Both the position numbers and the translations under genes were made by a program. From Massospora cicadina (Eukaryota > Entomophthoromycota > Entomophthoromycetes > Entomophthorales > Entomophthoraceae), in contig JAKSZP010013316.1 of the NCBI GenBank assembly GCA_022478985.1, forward strand, positions 62,001 through 126,000: 64,000 nucleotides of DNA. Direction: 5' to 3'. The notes beneath the pieces were generated by a model. The model did no database searches. It was not told the origin of the DNA and saw only the letters and a program-made list of their open reading frames with translations. Below are positions 1 through 11,947 of this stretch, piece after piece. How positions within the stretch are numbered: the stretch's first letter is position 1; each line of letters starts with the position of its first letter.

Positions 1-479
1 TTGAAAAAGGCTCCTTTTATTTGGTAAAAAAAGTACTTGGAAAATAGTTAAGGGCTTGAATCAATTATTCGAATCCAGCATTTCAGAGCGATTTTATGAA
101 TTGAACTATTGGGTATTGACAATGATGAAGAAACCAATTTTGAACATATGTCCTATGCCTAAAATATGGCAACAATCCTGACTCCAGATACTCCCCAACA
201 GGAAAGAGGGTTAATTTTGACTGATGATTCACCAAACCGTTCAAGTACTAGAAGAAGTGCAGCTCCTATTCTTAAAAGAGGGAAATATGACTCAACCCAA
301 TAAACTTACCAAAGTTCAATAGGGATAGAAACTTTCACTCTTTTCTTAAGCTATTTAAAAATGCAATGTGGGGAGTATCAGACCATGAAAAAGGATCATC
401 ATTAATAAACTTACTTAATGCCCATAGCTGCAACCTCATTATGCCTATTTTGGTGATGACTGGTCTTATATAAATGCCA

Positions 480-830
480 AAATTGTGGGCATCAAACAAT
501 TTGCAGGGCCTGGAAAATTAATATCCCAAAAAACTGAGCCTCTTTATAACGAACTCAAGCAGAATGAGACTGTTAAGCACTTTGCTGACAGATTTTTTCA
601 TTAGTCACAAGTCTTAATTTGGTGTAATTCAATGACTGAGCTTGATGCTAATATTGTAATAGAGCATGCAGTCATACCCTATCATGACTTGCACCAAAAA
701 TGATACCTGCGTATAATAGAAAAATGGGAACCCAAGTTCTTACCAGTTACTTGGAAAACTGTGCCCATAGTTTTGATGCTCCTAATTGGCCCAAAGACCA
801 GCAAAAATGAAGAAAAAAGACTAAAAATAG
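480..830 (+). pseudogene. Ty3/Gypsy gag remnant
   Basis: Broken reading frames here resemble the gag capsid region of element E near 58680-58900. Shared words include NETVKHFADRFF here against NETVDAFADHFY there, followed by a matching stretch that ends near HDLHQK / HQELHQ. In-frame stops and frame changes are present, so no protein is made. The fragment sits in a degenerate block with no recognisable LTR of its own. It is probably the oldest Gypsy layer in the window. The limits are approximate. Confidence 0.5.
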
Positions 831-860
831 AAAATAAAATAGAAAAAGAAAAAAGAAAAA

Positions 861-890
861 ATGTATATGTATATGTATATGTATATAACA
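861..890 (+). repeat. TATATG microsatellite
   Basis: A short run of TATATG units follows an A/G-rich stretch (about 805-860). Overlapping minus-strand ORFs through it are low-complexity Tyr-Ile/Tyr-Thr and Phe/Leu strings and are not genes. Confidence 0.8.
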
Positions 891-1039
891 TATTTGATTA
901 TTACTACTATTGACTCTTGAGAAAGAAAGGGATCTGACTTTAAATCCATTGCAATTACGGCTGACGTTAAGGCTATACATCTGGCCCTATATCTATCAGC
1001 AATTCGGGCCAAAACCAAAGAATGATGAAACTAATTCAG

Positions 1040-1330
1040 GCTAATTGGAAACTTAGGTTTTATGTTTAAGTCAAGTGGGGGAAATGTCAGATTCTGGTGG
1101 CTGACCCAAAAATATACCCTTTGACAACCATCAACTCAGGCCAATTAACCTCTCTATAACTTAAGTCAATTACCTTAGCAATCAACTATGGCTGATTACT
1201 TCTAAAACGACTTAGGCTGAATATCCTAACATCAAATTAGGCAATTATCCTTTTGACAGCTCAGGCTAAATATACTCACTTAGTTCAAGCTAATTATACA
1301 TACAACAAACTTGGCAATTGTTCCCCAATT
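1040..1330. repeat. Degenerate short repeats with an AGGCTAATTA-like core
   Basis: Loosely repeated words such as CTCAGGCCAATTA, CTTAGGCTGAATATCC, TCAGGCTAAATATAC and TCAAGCTAATTATAC recur every 30-60 bp. No coding potential is visible. This is probably an eroded minisatellite or LTR interior. Confidence 0.35.
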
Positions 1331-1509
1331 AATTGTATGTAATATCAACCTATATTTTTCAAGAAAGCGCTTTAGACTTTAAAAATGTCTTAAACATCCC
1401 ATGGGCAAATACAACTATAAGATTACCACCATATTTTTGCAATCAGTTTATAACCATATGGCAAATTTTGCTTGTTGATACTAGTAAATGGCATGATAGT
1501 ACCCACAAA

Positions 1510-1925
1510 TGGACAGTCTGAATAGGAGTCCTAGTGCTATTGAGATTCATTTTAACGTCCCAATAGGGAGGACGTCATTAAACTTAATCTAAAAGCAAAT
1601 TTCCCAATTATCATTTTTTGTCAGCTGTATGATAAATTTTGATAGCACTTGAAATGGCCAGCCTGAAAATAAGTACCTAGTGCTATTGAGAGGCTACTGA
1701 ATACCCAATCAGGGGTCTATCTTTAAGTGTTATCAATTCTATTTTCTCTCAATGACTGTATTTTGTCAGCTGTATGATGAAACAATAGTACTTGCATATG
1801 GACAGTCTAAATAGGAGTACATAGTGCTATTGATAGGCCTGCTGACATACAATAAGGTTATATCATCTAATTGAAATAGATGCTAAATTTATCAGAAGTT
1901 GCATTTTGTCAGCTGTATGACAAGG
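1510..1925 (+). repeat. Tandem repeat, three units of about 145 bp
   Basis: The motif CAGTCTGAATAGG and its variants recur at 1514, 1659 and 1803, giving spacings of 145 and 144. Each is followed about 20 bp later by TAGTGCTATTGA and ends with TTTTGTCAGCTGTATGA (near 1617, 1762 and 1903). Units diverge internally, so the array is old. It is non-coding. Confidence 0.75.
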
Positions 1926-2049
1926 CTCAAATTGGGTTGATTTTAGGGCAACTTTGCATGTTTGTGTCATGATTTTTAGCACTAGAGGTGCCCAACCCAA
2001 AAGGGGAGCCACCACGCATTTTTATTTGCAAACAGCCAAACAAAGGGAT

Positions 2050-3350
2050 TATCATAAATAAAAATCCTAATATGGCACCGCAGCTAACAGCCTAGGAAGC
2101 CATATCAAATAGTGAGGAAGCTTTGGGGAAACTTTTTTTGGCACCCACTTTAGCTGGCAGACCATGGCGGACAAAATTGGGGTAGGAGCATTAGCAACAT
2201 GTGGCATAAGGAGGTATAATTGTGAGTTTTCTTTGTTATTGAGTCCAGTAGTGTCCATTGCCTCAACGTATTGAGAAAGTTGGTGCTCAGAAAAATTGAT
2301 GAGAGAAGGCACACAAGTGAATGATCTGATGCGCTGGCAGGTTTCAGGAGAATTGGGGTCAAAAAATGAAGTTTTCGCTGCATCAATGCAAGCAGGCTCG
2401 TTAAAAAAGCAAGCTCCTCAATCTCATACTTCGCATCTTCCTCAAAATCATGTGGAACATTTGGTGATAGGAATACCATTAAAAAGAGGCTCCATTGCCC
2501 CATGAAGATGATGGCGAGGTAGGGTGTTAGCAGGAGCAGCTGAATCCCCAACTGCCATTTTATTAGTATATTAAAACTGGAAAACCTTTTTAGGGGAGAA
2601 AATGGTGGAAACACAAATCAAGATAGTCAACAAAGAACTCCTCCAAAGCAAAATCTGGCTTCACGTGATACAGCCGTTCATCCTCATAAATCCATTTGAG
2701 AGCCTTAAATGGATTTAGCTCAGCCAATGCTGGACCAGCCATCAGAATTGTAGCAGTGGCAGGAGCTGAGTAGTTGTGGACAGTTGATTATGGTAGCTCA
2801 GCTGAAACTGGTTCAGTCATCAACTCAGGATTCAGTAATACAGTCAAATTATTTTTAAAATTTTTAAAATTTGTTTTTTTGATTGGGAGCCACTTTGGTA
2901 GCTGTTCCAGATATACCCAGGGTTGAGGGCAGGAGGATCGAGCCCCATTTGAAGAATTGGGGTGAAGCAGCTGCCAGCCCAACACCAGAAGGAGGAGCAG
3001 CGGAAGCTGCAGAGGAAGAAGCAGAAGCCATGATTACTTGTGCTTCAAGTGGTCAAGCTCAAAGCACAAGGGTCAAATGGCGCAGCCAATTTTATGAACG
3101 CCAAGAATGGGTGATCAGGGGAAGATCTGATCACGGTGCAAGGGGAATCACAAAGTGGGAATTGTAATGAAATGGGCAGATCTTTGCAAAGGCGTGAGGC
3201 CCTGCCAGACAATCCACCCATTTGGAACCATGAACTGCAACACAGGTTCTGTGCCGTAAATAGCCAAACCTTTATGAGCTTGTGGTAGAAGCATTTGGGG
3301 GAGAGGTGTGGGGCAACTTGGCAAACTGGACCACCAAAGCGGCCTCATCT
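2050..3350 (-). pseudogene. Minus-strand coding debris, possible antisense ORF of a Gypsy element
   Basis: Three minus-strand open stretches (about 3348-3148, 2985-2788 and 2614-2067) follow one another and are rich in Trp, Leu and Pro. They lie downstream of a gag remnant. A minus-strand ORF also occurs between integrase and 3' LTR in element E (63171-63731), with faint resemblance such as GWIVWQ here and GMVWQ there. The stretch is broken by stops and frame changes. I do not recognise a domain, and the relationship to the E ORF is only suggestive. Confidence 0.3.
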
Positions 3351-3733
3351 GGAACTGTGTATGAATGGTTAAAATAGGGACTTTTAAAAAACTATTGGTA
3401 TCTTTGATGCTGTCACTACATTGGCTTCAGAGCAGAAGCTGAGGTTGTTATACCCCTTAAAGGGCATAAGTCAATATAGCTGGAAAGTTTGAAAACTGCA
3501 AAGTCAAACTAAATGATGGCTGAGCTTGCATATATGAAAAGATTCACATATTTGACCTGGAAGCCAAAATGCAAATTGCTCCGTGGAACCAAAAGGCTCC
3601 GGAGCACCGCCTAGGAGCTTATGAGGTGGTTGGCCAAGATATGAGGGGGATATAATGCATAGTAGTGTTGGTATTGCTAGCAGATCCAGCCCTGGTGTGC
3701 TTCAGCTGCAGCCAAAAGATACTGGATGGCAGC
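3351..3733. other. No recognisable gene; left flank of element A
   Basis: This stretch holds no convincing coding region. It ends with GCAGC at 3729-3733, the putative target site of element A, which recurs as GCAGT after the right LTR. Confidence 0.5.
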
Positions 3734-4204
3734 TGTCAAGAAGCTGATATAACTGGACAATAAGGTATATATTCCAGTGGATCAGAAATTAGAGTTGAGG
3801 CAAGCCTTGAGATTATACAAAAAAAGTTATATGGATACAAAGCGAATCAATCAAAGTATTGATAGTTCAGCGAATTGAGAGAATTTTGCCAAAACCTCAA
3901 GATAGATGAAACCTACTAAAAGGGAGCAAATAGGAGATTACTAAGAAGAGGATGCACTCAACTTGGAATACCAAAATTAGAGTTGAGCGGAAGAATTAGG
4001 GAAGAAGGTTTTTTTAGTAGTTGGCAGATAAGTCTGCATTTATTAAATTATAATGAAGTGGTGATCAGGGCAATTGCTCCATATATTATATATTGGTTTT
4101 TATTAGAGTCAGTGATCCACATATCATCTGATTTGATTGCTCATTGGCTTGTAACCTGTGTAAACCAGCTCGGCGGAATCAAACCATTATGCCAAAAATT
4201 AACA
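3734..4204 (+). repeat. Element A 5' LTR
   Basis: It begins TGTCAAGAAGC and ends TTAACA, matching 17194-17663 over its whole length (for example the shared AAGCGAATCAATCAAAGTAT and GGAGATTACTAAGAAGAGGA). The ORF at 3983-4255 lies inside this LTR and is not a gene. Confidence 0.9.
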
Positions 4205-4205
4205 G

Positions 4206-4223
4206 TGGTGCTCACTACAGGGG
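4206..4223 (+). promoter_or_regulatory. Element A candidate primer-binding site
   Basis: One base after the LTR end comes TGGTGCTCACTACAGGGG. Its complement ends in CCA, as expected for pairing with a tRNA 3' end. Nearly the same string follows the 5' LTR of element E at 57015, with TAG in place of TGG. I could not assign the tRNA species. Confidence 0.6.
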
Positions 4224-4332
4224 GCCACTGGTCAACTGTAGCTTATCAGCACTAGGGCAAAATGGCAAGCCCTCACTCGTTATGCCAAAACCTGATCAAA
4301 TTTCATTTATTTATTTGCTAGGAAGTTAGGGA

Positions 4333-6913
4333 AGCCTCCAACAATGAACTGTCACTTTTTGCAGTGTCAGAGCTGGGTGATGAGGATGCTATAATTGATT
4401 TGCAGTTAGAATTTTGTCCTGAGTTGGAAGTGGATCAATAAGGTCACTCTATGAACGTGACCCCCAGCAGCTGTGGGCATTATAGAATGGCTTCTGAAGG
4501 GGTACTGACTCTACAAAGATAAGGCAGGGGAATGCTCTGAGTTTATTCTACAATCAATGAGACCAAGAAACCCACTACACATCTTATATGTCCTATCTTG
4601 ATGCAACTACCATAAGGATGTCTTGTTGGCTTAGTACCCATTGAACTGAGGAATATATAGTCACGTATGTGCAGCTATCAATCCTCCAGCTACTGCATGT
4701 GCTGGCCCGCAATAATATTGAGATTGGGGACATCATGCAGTTCATCCTAGTGCAGCAGAACAATACTCGCCTTCTACTCGACCACCTTGATCACTCTTTT
4801 TTGGAAGTTCAGGGGCGCTGGTACAGGTGGACCCCATGTTGGGGATGTCCCCATTGGTTGGACGTTTTGGTTCCACAGTTGAATCAGTAGTTACCTTGAT
4901 TGATAGGAAAACTGTTGGATCAGCACAATTTATTGGTGGAATGGATTTGGGACATAACTACATTGGGAAGTAACACCAAGCGTTTTAAAACTGACCTGGC
5001 AGAATGGGTGGAAGCGCTTGAAGCCACGATAGCTCAAATTAGGGAAAGGGTAACCCTGGCAGAGCAGCGGATAACCGATCACGTTGACTCATGGCAGCTG
5101 AATTCAGTCAACTGTGCATTGAGTGGAGTAATCAATGGACAGCAGACGATGTGCTCATCTCCTTATCAATGTCCCCCAAATATTAACAGTTGGTTAGTCA
5201 GGTTACACAGTTGGAAATCGTTAGTCAGGAAGATCACAATTGAGCAATTACCCTCCTGTTCATTGATATGGTAGAGTATTCAAATATACAAGTGTGATTG
5301 GAAACCCTTTTATGGGCCAACAATGAGCTGGTGCAAGAGCAAGCCACCCTCATTAATCTAGTAGATGATGCCAACTGACAAGCACGTGACACTGGAAGGC
5401 AGCACTCAATAATGCAGAGCACAGTGTAGGACGTTCTCTCACAGCTTCAGGCAATGGATCTTAAGCTGGATTTGAGCGAGAATTCCACCATGAGTTGAAA
5501 AACAGTACGAAATGCTTCAACAGGAGGTGCAAGACGACCAGTGTTAGTGTTAATCAGTTAAAGCTGAATAAATAATTGATGGACATTTTAATGAACAAGT
5601 TGGGACAGGGGGAAAATGTGCAGTCAGCGGTGAGTTGGGAGAGTAATGCTACGGATTGCAAGTGAGTATCCTTTGGGGGGCGTGGCAGTCTCTCCTCACA
5701 ATCCAACTTCTTTTGAGTCTACTTCGGCAGATTCGCCTCCATCCATTCATCCCTATGTTAGTTCACAAGGGAATGTTTCCCCTAGTCATTTGGAACCTAT
5801 TTTGTCTATTCCTTATGGCTGGAGCCTTGAGTAAAGCGAATTTGTTCAGATTGAGAAGTTACCGCCCTTCAGTTATGATGGGAATATGCATGCGTATTTT
5901 AAATGACTCAAATTCGCCATGGAAGGTGCCTCAGATCAGCGGTAAGTTAGACTGTTGCTGTTCACTACGGATGTGAAGAGCGCCTACCAAGTCACCTGCT
6001 ACCTACAAAATAGTTCAGTATCTTATTAAGAGGTAAAAGCGACTGTTCTCCAGCTGTTTGGGGGTGCGGCTAAGATGGCTCAGTGGAAGGCCAACTTTCT
6101 GACCATACAAATCCACCAAAATGAGTCCCTGTTGGTTTTCACTGAGCAAGTCACAGATGAAGCACATGTGTTGATAGGAACCAACATTTTAAGCACTGAG
6201 GATGTAGGCATAGCGATGACAGTGGAAGTCAAACCATGCCATGAATTGCATAATGCTATGTCTCACATACTGGATGAAGATGAAGGGTTTATTCAAATTG
6301 TGAACATTATATGTCAACTCTCCTCCACGTTAAGTGATCCCAATGTAGAGTGGAAGGCCCCTGCTACTGATACGGCATACTCCTCAGGAGTAAGGACAGC
6401 AATGATTAAGGTATAAGCTGTAGTGAAAAATTCGTTTACCTTATATGTCAGCAGATCCTTTTCGCCCTATGTACGCTCAGCCGCCTCATCCCCGCCTAAC
6501 TTCAAACTTCAGCTAATTTTTGAACCATTCCTTCCACTGCAAACTATTGACGTGAGCCCTTTATGGGTGTCTTCTTCTTGTGCGGACAAAAAGGGCATTA
6601 TGTGGTTAGTTGCTCAGGGAACCAGCAGGTGTATACGGTGCAATCTGGGATGATCAAGCAGGGAAAAGCTCGAGTGGAGTGGAGAAGGGACGCTCTACCT
6701 CTGCTAAATCAAATTATATTGTCCCTAACAATTCTCAAGTCTCTTTTTGTTAGAATCAGAACCCAGCCCAATGACTTGTTATACCAACAGCTTCTGATGG
6801 ATACCTCAGCCTCCATTCAAGAGAGCGATTATTCCCCTTCAAGCTCTGAGTTCCGCCATGATGTTCAGAAGCTGTACGCCTGTCAGATCCTGGAACATAA
6901 ACGCCATAAGTAA
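4333..6913 (+). pseudogene. Element A gag (capsid and zinc knuckle), broken
   Basis: This is the nucleocapsid-like precursor region between the PBS and the protease. Open pieces lie at 4669-4890, 4900-5274 (Gln/Glu/Leu-rich, coiled-coil-like), 5656-5976, 6075-6416 and 6563-6913. The piece at 6075-6416 has the retrotransposon gag pattern of short helices. A zinc knuckle is visible at 6572-6613 as F-x2-C-x4-H-x4-C: the first Cys codon reads TTC (Phe), so zinc binding should be lost. Several frameshifts and stops separate the pieces. The protein would package element RNA. Confidence 0.7.
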
Positions 6914-7118
6914 CGTGGGGCCCTCAACGGACGTCGCCTCCCTAGTTAGGGTTAACATAGCTATTCCAGTAGAAAAGATATCTCAGGAGTATCCCCATGT
7001 CAGTATGGGCATATCCTCCTTCCTTGGTAACAATATGCCTTTTGGACATTAACATAATATACACCAATGGTTCTTCTTATTTGGAGTACACCTACTTTGA
7101 TATCATTGATCATAACAC

Positions 7119-7133
7119 AAAAATCTGAGCTAT
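7119..7133. repeat. LINE-1 left target-site duplication
   Basis: AAAAATCTGAGCTAT here is repeated exactly at 11088-11102 on the other side of LINE-1. Confidence 0.95.
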
Positions 7134-7249
7134 AAGGAGTAATCCAAGCCAGAAAAAACCGAATAATGCCAGCTCCAAGATTGCCGATCAACACAATGAT
7201 AACAATATGGCTAATCGACCTCACACTCACAGTATGACTCGCAAGAAGG

Positions 7250-8000
7250 AACTGGGTGACCTCAGTGGGTCACCCCAGCGTTCCTGATGTGGGGACTACC
7301 ACAATCAACATAGGGACGCTCAACATCGCAGGAGCCAAGGCCCCCACGTCCTGGGCCAAAAAATGGCTTTCCTGCGCAATATCCCTGTGGACATCTTGGC
7401 CATCCAAGAACCCCACTGTCCATCGGGGGAGGAGGAGTCATGGTTTACCATGCTCCTTCCGGCCAAATCCTTTTGGACATACCATTGTGGGATGGTAATT
7501 CGAACAAACTGTAACCCTCCAGTAAAAATTCAAAACACAGCATCTCACCTGGAGGGACAGCTACTCCTAGTGGACCTCAAATGGAATGGAGAAAATTTCG
7601 CCGTGGCGTGTGTATATGCCCCAAATAATCTGAATGACCGCCAAAAATTCCTGTCTGATATCCTATCAATCTATTCCCCAAGGCAACATTTTTTGTGGGG
7701 GATTTCAACTGCTGGCTAAACACTAATATCGACCACTAGCCCAAGTCTAAGGCTATACCCTGTGGCCACATGGAACTATGCATACTAAAGGCAACACTGG
7801 GCATATGCGACACCATCCTTAAACAAACCCCACACCCTGGCCAACATGACAAGACCCCACCACAACAATAACCAGCTGGTTTCAATGACCTGGATTGACC
7901 TGATGCTCGCCCCTATAGACTTCCGGCACCGAGTATAAAACTTTACAACAACAATTATCCCTTTCTCTGACCATCAGATGGTCTTGATAATGCTATCATC
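7250..8000 (+). pseudogene. LINE-1 ORF2 endonuclease domain, broken
   Basis: This is an APE-type endonuclease, which nicks the target DNA to prime reverse transcription. Visible motifs in order are LNIAGA (metal-binding Asn), VDILAIQEPH (catalytic Glu), VCVYAPN, a GDFNCWLNT-like motif (near 7697-7721) and SDHQMV (near 7967-7982). A frame change near 7360 and another near 7700 split it. The domain order and spacing match LINE-2 and LINE-3. Confidence 0.8.
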
Positions 8001-8440
8001 CTCAGAAAAATACAAAAAACCGCCCACCTGGCACAGAGTTCACCCGAGCACCATCCACCTTCTGGAACTTAAACTCTGGATCAAGATGTGCTAACAACAT
8101 GGCAAGAAAGACAATCACCTGATGGAAATTGTATTGCTGAATGGGAAACTTTCAAGGCTCGTGCAACTAAGAAAGCTTGCCACCTAAATTCCAGAAAAAC
8201 AGCTGCGATGTCCGTGACAATCAACAAGGCTATCAGACAGCTTCAACACCTAGAAAATAATACACCTAGTGAGGGATACACCCCCAATGAGGCCGCCTGT
8301 GGTTTCAACTATCAACACAGGTAAACTCCCTATTTAGAAAACACCAGCATTAAACCAAAATATGCTATTAATCAAAATACATTTTATCCAGAGAAACTCA
8401 CACAGCCCAATTTTTCCGCCAATTTAAACTGATTTGAAAG

Positions 8441-9475
8441 TTGGCGACCTGCACACAGGTCCGCCGAATGGATGACACAATGGCATCCACAACATCGGAA
8501 ATATCAGCTGAATTACACCAATTTTACACTGACCTGTACACGGCGGATTTTGCATCACCCAACAAAATTGAAAAATTTTTATCATCTGCCAATATCAATA
8601 CCATAACTGTCCAACCAGACCTGGCAGCACCCATAACAAAAGAAGAACTATGGGAGGTAATAAGATCAACCCCACGCAACAAGTGCCCTGGGCCTGATGG
8701 CCTCCCATATGAATTTTTCAAAAAATACTTTAAACATATCGCACCAATACTACTAGCAACTATGAACAAGTGCCTAGAAGACACATCCCTTCTACCTGGC
8801 GGCCAAGATGCATACGTGGTCACACTTTTCAAAAAAGGAGACCAAGCAGATCTGAACAACTGGCGCCCAATTGCTCTCACCAATACTGATACAAAAATAC
8901 TAACAAAAATTTTAGCCAAACGTTTGGGTTACATCGCCCAGACAACCCTCTCACACCATCAATTTGGATTCATCCCAAACCGTTCAATTTGGGATAACAT
9001 CCATATAATTGCCAATATCTGCCAAGCTAACCCCACAAGCGCCCTTGCTTTCCTGGACCAAAAGAAAGCATATGACTGAGTACACTGGGGATACCTAGAA
9101 CAATGTCTGAAGGCCTTCAACCTAACACCCCGCTTTATAAACTGGGCGCTCCTCCTAACGCGCTCAGCCAAGTTTGCAATCAGAGGCCCAGGCTTCCTAA
9201 CCGACACCATCACCCCCAAAGAGGCCTCAAAAAAGGTGACCCACTTAGCCCCCTATTATACAACTTCACCCTTGACCCCCTTCTCCGCATTGCAAACTCA
9301 AAGCTCACCGGAATCAGGTTGGAGGGACAACTATTAACCAAAATGCTCGCTTTTGATGATGACTGCGTCGTTGGAGTCTCAGGCAATAGGGATGCCAGGA
9401 CGATTGAGAGCATCATTTACCAATATAAATCAGTGAGTAATGCCATGCTGAACAAATAGAAAACAGAGGTAATTG
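8441..9475 (+). pseudogene. LINE-1 ORF2 reverse transcriptase domain, broken
   Basis: L1-like RT motifs are clear: KCPGPDGLPYEF, LLPGGQ, NWRPIALTNTDTKILTK, HHQFGFIPNRSIWDNI, FLDQKKAYD, then GLKKGDPLSPLLYN and AFDDDC. The frame stops at a TGA (9077-9079) exactly after KKAYD, where relatives have Arg. The catalytic FADD box reads FDDD at 9352-9363, with the Ala changed to Asp while both Asp residues remain. A further stop lies at 9457-9459. The enzyme would copy element RNA at the nicked target. Confidence 0.9.
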
Positions 9476-9477
9476 TA

Positions 9478-10890
9478 ATGGGCAAATTCAGCTCAAACTG
9501 GGCCCCACCCCCACACCACCACAGAAACCAACTAACCACACACCTAACCACACAACAAAGACCCAAGCCAATAAAACCACTGTGCTTACTCTTTGCACCC
9601 CACCCCGCCACTGACCCAGTCCGTCATCTGGGCATATGGCTAGAAGCTGGTGGATATGCTCTTGAAACCATAGAAAACAACATATTGGACAACATCACAA
9701 AAAGAATGACATGTATGCGAAGGAGTAAAGCCAGCCTAACCGGAAGAGTTGTATTAGCCAACTCCCTGATCCTATCAAAGCTATGGTTTGCTGCCCATGC
9801 AATCCTTTTCTCCGCCAACTTCACCGACGCAGTCTACAAGCTCCTACAGAACTGGCTATGGTCGGGATACCGTGCACCTATCAGGCTGGAGACCATGTAT
9901 GGCCCATGGAAGAAAGGAGGGATGGGGCTGCTCAGCTTCATGGAAAGAGCAACGCAAATACTAGGCTCATGGATAGCCTCCACGACGTCAACCAACCCAC
10001 CATCCTTCCACTGGGCTAAGGCAGCCCAAACAAATTTTGCAAGGGCCTATATCTGAGGTCCCCTTCCAACCCGAAGACCCTGATGAAGTACCTTGTAACA
10101 CACCCAAATGCCACTAGACCACATAACACCAACCGATATTTCAGACGTATCCTATACAACCTAAGACAAGGAAATTGGAGTTTCGCATATGCACATCAAT
10201 CTGAAGACAACCACCCTCAAACTGGATATGTGCAACTCCACAGAGGACAAACAGTATCTAATGCGCCCACCCATTACCATCCTTCCCTCTGTCCAGGATC
10301 GACTACCTGGACCACCAAGACATCCCATATGATCTACAAACCCAAAAACAGGTGTGGAACATCGTCACCTGTCCCCTGCTATCCCCACAAGTGTGCTCTA
10401 CAATGTGGCGATACATGCGCCGCACATACAGAAAAGCTGACCGTACGTTCTCAATGTTCAAGACATGCGCCATCTGTGGCGGACCCAACACACTAGCACA
10501 CCGCCTAGAAGAATGCCCGCCATCTGCGCATATCTGGGCCAACGTGATGCACTTGTTTTAACAACCACCCACAACCAAATCCCGACTGTCCCGTGATATC
10601 ATGGCACTCAACATGACCTCACTTATCCCCCAGACACTGAGGGCCCTAATTGTGTGCATTGCAATATGGTCTATTCACACAATTACCCTCGACGCATTCA
10701 ATGGGGTCTTCCACAACCTTAACCAAACCATCGCCAGGTTCCACAACCATTTAGCTGACCACTTCCAAGCCTGGCTGTTCGGCTCACTTCAACACAAATG
10801 GAAGAAATGGATGGGAACATGGATTCCAATCTGGTTCCTCCGATATGACACTGAAAGCCTCACAGTCTCCATAGGCGGTACACCCTACTA
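9478..10890 (+). pseudogene. LINE-1 ORF2 C-terminal region with zf-RVT, broken
   Basis: The thumb and C-terminal part continue in several frames (9478-10056, 10083-10496, 10352-10561 and 10601-10891). A zf-RVT-type cluster is seen near 10460-10520 as CAICGG, then H-R-L-E-E-C-P. The segment then runs to FQAWLFG and WFL, words shared with LINE-2 and LINE-3. Frame changes near 10050 and 10350 and a TAA at the end of the 10352-10561 piece break it. Confidence 0.75.
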
Positions 10891-11087
10891 GCCAGGGTCG
10901 CCATACCACCCAAGGTCTAGTCACCCACCACCCGTGGCCCCAGCCACACCAAAGTGTGCCATGTCATATTCTGAGTTATCTTTAATTGCTTTGCTCTCTT
11001 TTCCCACTTCTGTTTTCTCCGCCTCTTCTTTTCTCCTACATATTGGATGTGTCTGTCCCCTGGTCGGCCATCCTCATAAAAATACAT

Positions 11088-11102
11088 AAAAATCTGAGCT
11101 AT
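11088..11102. repeat. LINE-1 right target-site duplication
   Basis: Exact copy of 7119-7133. It rejoins the element A reading frame. Confidence 0.95.
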
Positions 11103-11207
11103 TATAGATACTGGTGCCCCAGTTAATATAATTTTCACCAAGCTTGTGGCTATGCTTCTGCTGAAGCAAGCTGTGGATCACAGAGTAGTGTATGAACCAA
11201 GGGGCAC
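11101..11207 (+). pseudogene. Element A protease, N-terminal half
   Basis: The aspartic protease active-site motif I-I-D-T-G-A is at 11101-11118, followed by PVNIIFTKLV. The frame runs to RGT, where element B is inserted after GGCAC (11203-11207). The other half resumes at 13766. The enzyme would cut the Gag-Pol precursor. Element E has the same layout (IIDSG ... VGTDSTTS), which confirms the split. Confidence 0.85.
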
Positions 11208-11947
11208 TGATGGACATTTGCCCTCTCAGCTACAAAGGAAGAATATCCTGGGTTGAAATCAGCTGAAATGGGGAAGTGTCAGCCATTTATGAGTTTGCAA
11301 TGAACCTAAACGCGATTTTAATAATAATGATATAATCAAAAAAAGACCCTGGTCAATTCTTGGTAGAACCCCGCAATTCAGAGTAGCACGATTTTAGATA
11401 ATAATTGGGCAGCAACCATAAAATTGAGCAGTCACATTGCTCCAACTATGTGACAGACCGTGGGGCATCTATCAGGTGATACTCTCCCAGCCTCAACCAG
11501 GTCCTTTAAAGCGCCTATGTGGGTACCACTCCCTTTTATAGGTGTGGCGGGGGTCCCCCAAGGCGCAAAAGCTTTTGTGAATGGGGATTTACTAATGTTT
11601 ATAAATTGTTACCTCACGGGTATGTTTTAACGAATAGTAAATCCCCTGATATCATTCAGCCAGGGAAGTGAGTATTCTGAGCTTTGATAGGCTGCTTTAT
11701 AATAGTTCCTAATTTGGATGGTAAAAAGCCATTATAGAACTTACTAGTAAATTCCCTCTGACCCTTGATACTGTTTAAATATAGATCAGTTGGATATCAA
11801 GGGGATTGCTTTTTTCTTTCTTACCTCAGGTTACTAATAACTCTTAAAAGCCCAAATTTTATTAGTGTAGTATTATAAATCTATCATAACTTTTGTGGGA
11901 TCCAGCGATTTTAGCACCATCGAGCACAGAAAAGCTGGATTCCTACA
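11208..11947 (+). repeat. Element B 5' LTR
   Basis: Starts TGATGGACATTTG, lacking three bases (TCA) found in the 3' copy, and ends GATTCCTACA. It includes a TATA-like CCTTTTATAGG near 11531 and a GGGGTCCCC motif downstream. Confidence 0.9.

Larger units (their letters stand above)
7134..11087 (+). mobile_element. LINE-1: 5'-truncated L1-like non-LTR retrotransposon
   Basis: The element is bounded by a perfect 15-bp target duplication (7119-7133 / 11088-11102). It interrupts element A just upstream of its protease Asp-Thr-Gly codons (11107-11115). It encodes endonuclease, RT and zf-RVT parts of an ORF2 but no ORF1, so it is 5'-truncated relative to LINE-2 and LINE-3, with which it shares the 3' UTR word GTCTGTCCCCTGGTCGGC. 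The 3' end is A-rich (CATAAAAATACATAA) rather than a pure poly(A). Confidence 0.95.

Noticed and set aside
682..1018. Overlapping minus-strand ORFs of 65-77 codons
   Set aside because: They are translations of the TATATG run and a purine tract, with low-complexity products.
3983..4329. Plus ORFs inside the element A LTR
   Set aside because: The same region is repeated at 17411-17700 as the other LTR. Reading frames are not kept.
8524..8919. 131-codon minus ORF opposite LINE-1 RT
   Set aside because: It is a shadow of the RT frame. LINE-2 and LINE-4 have similar shadows.
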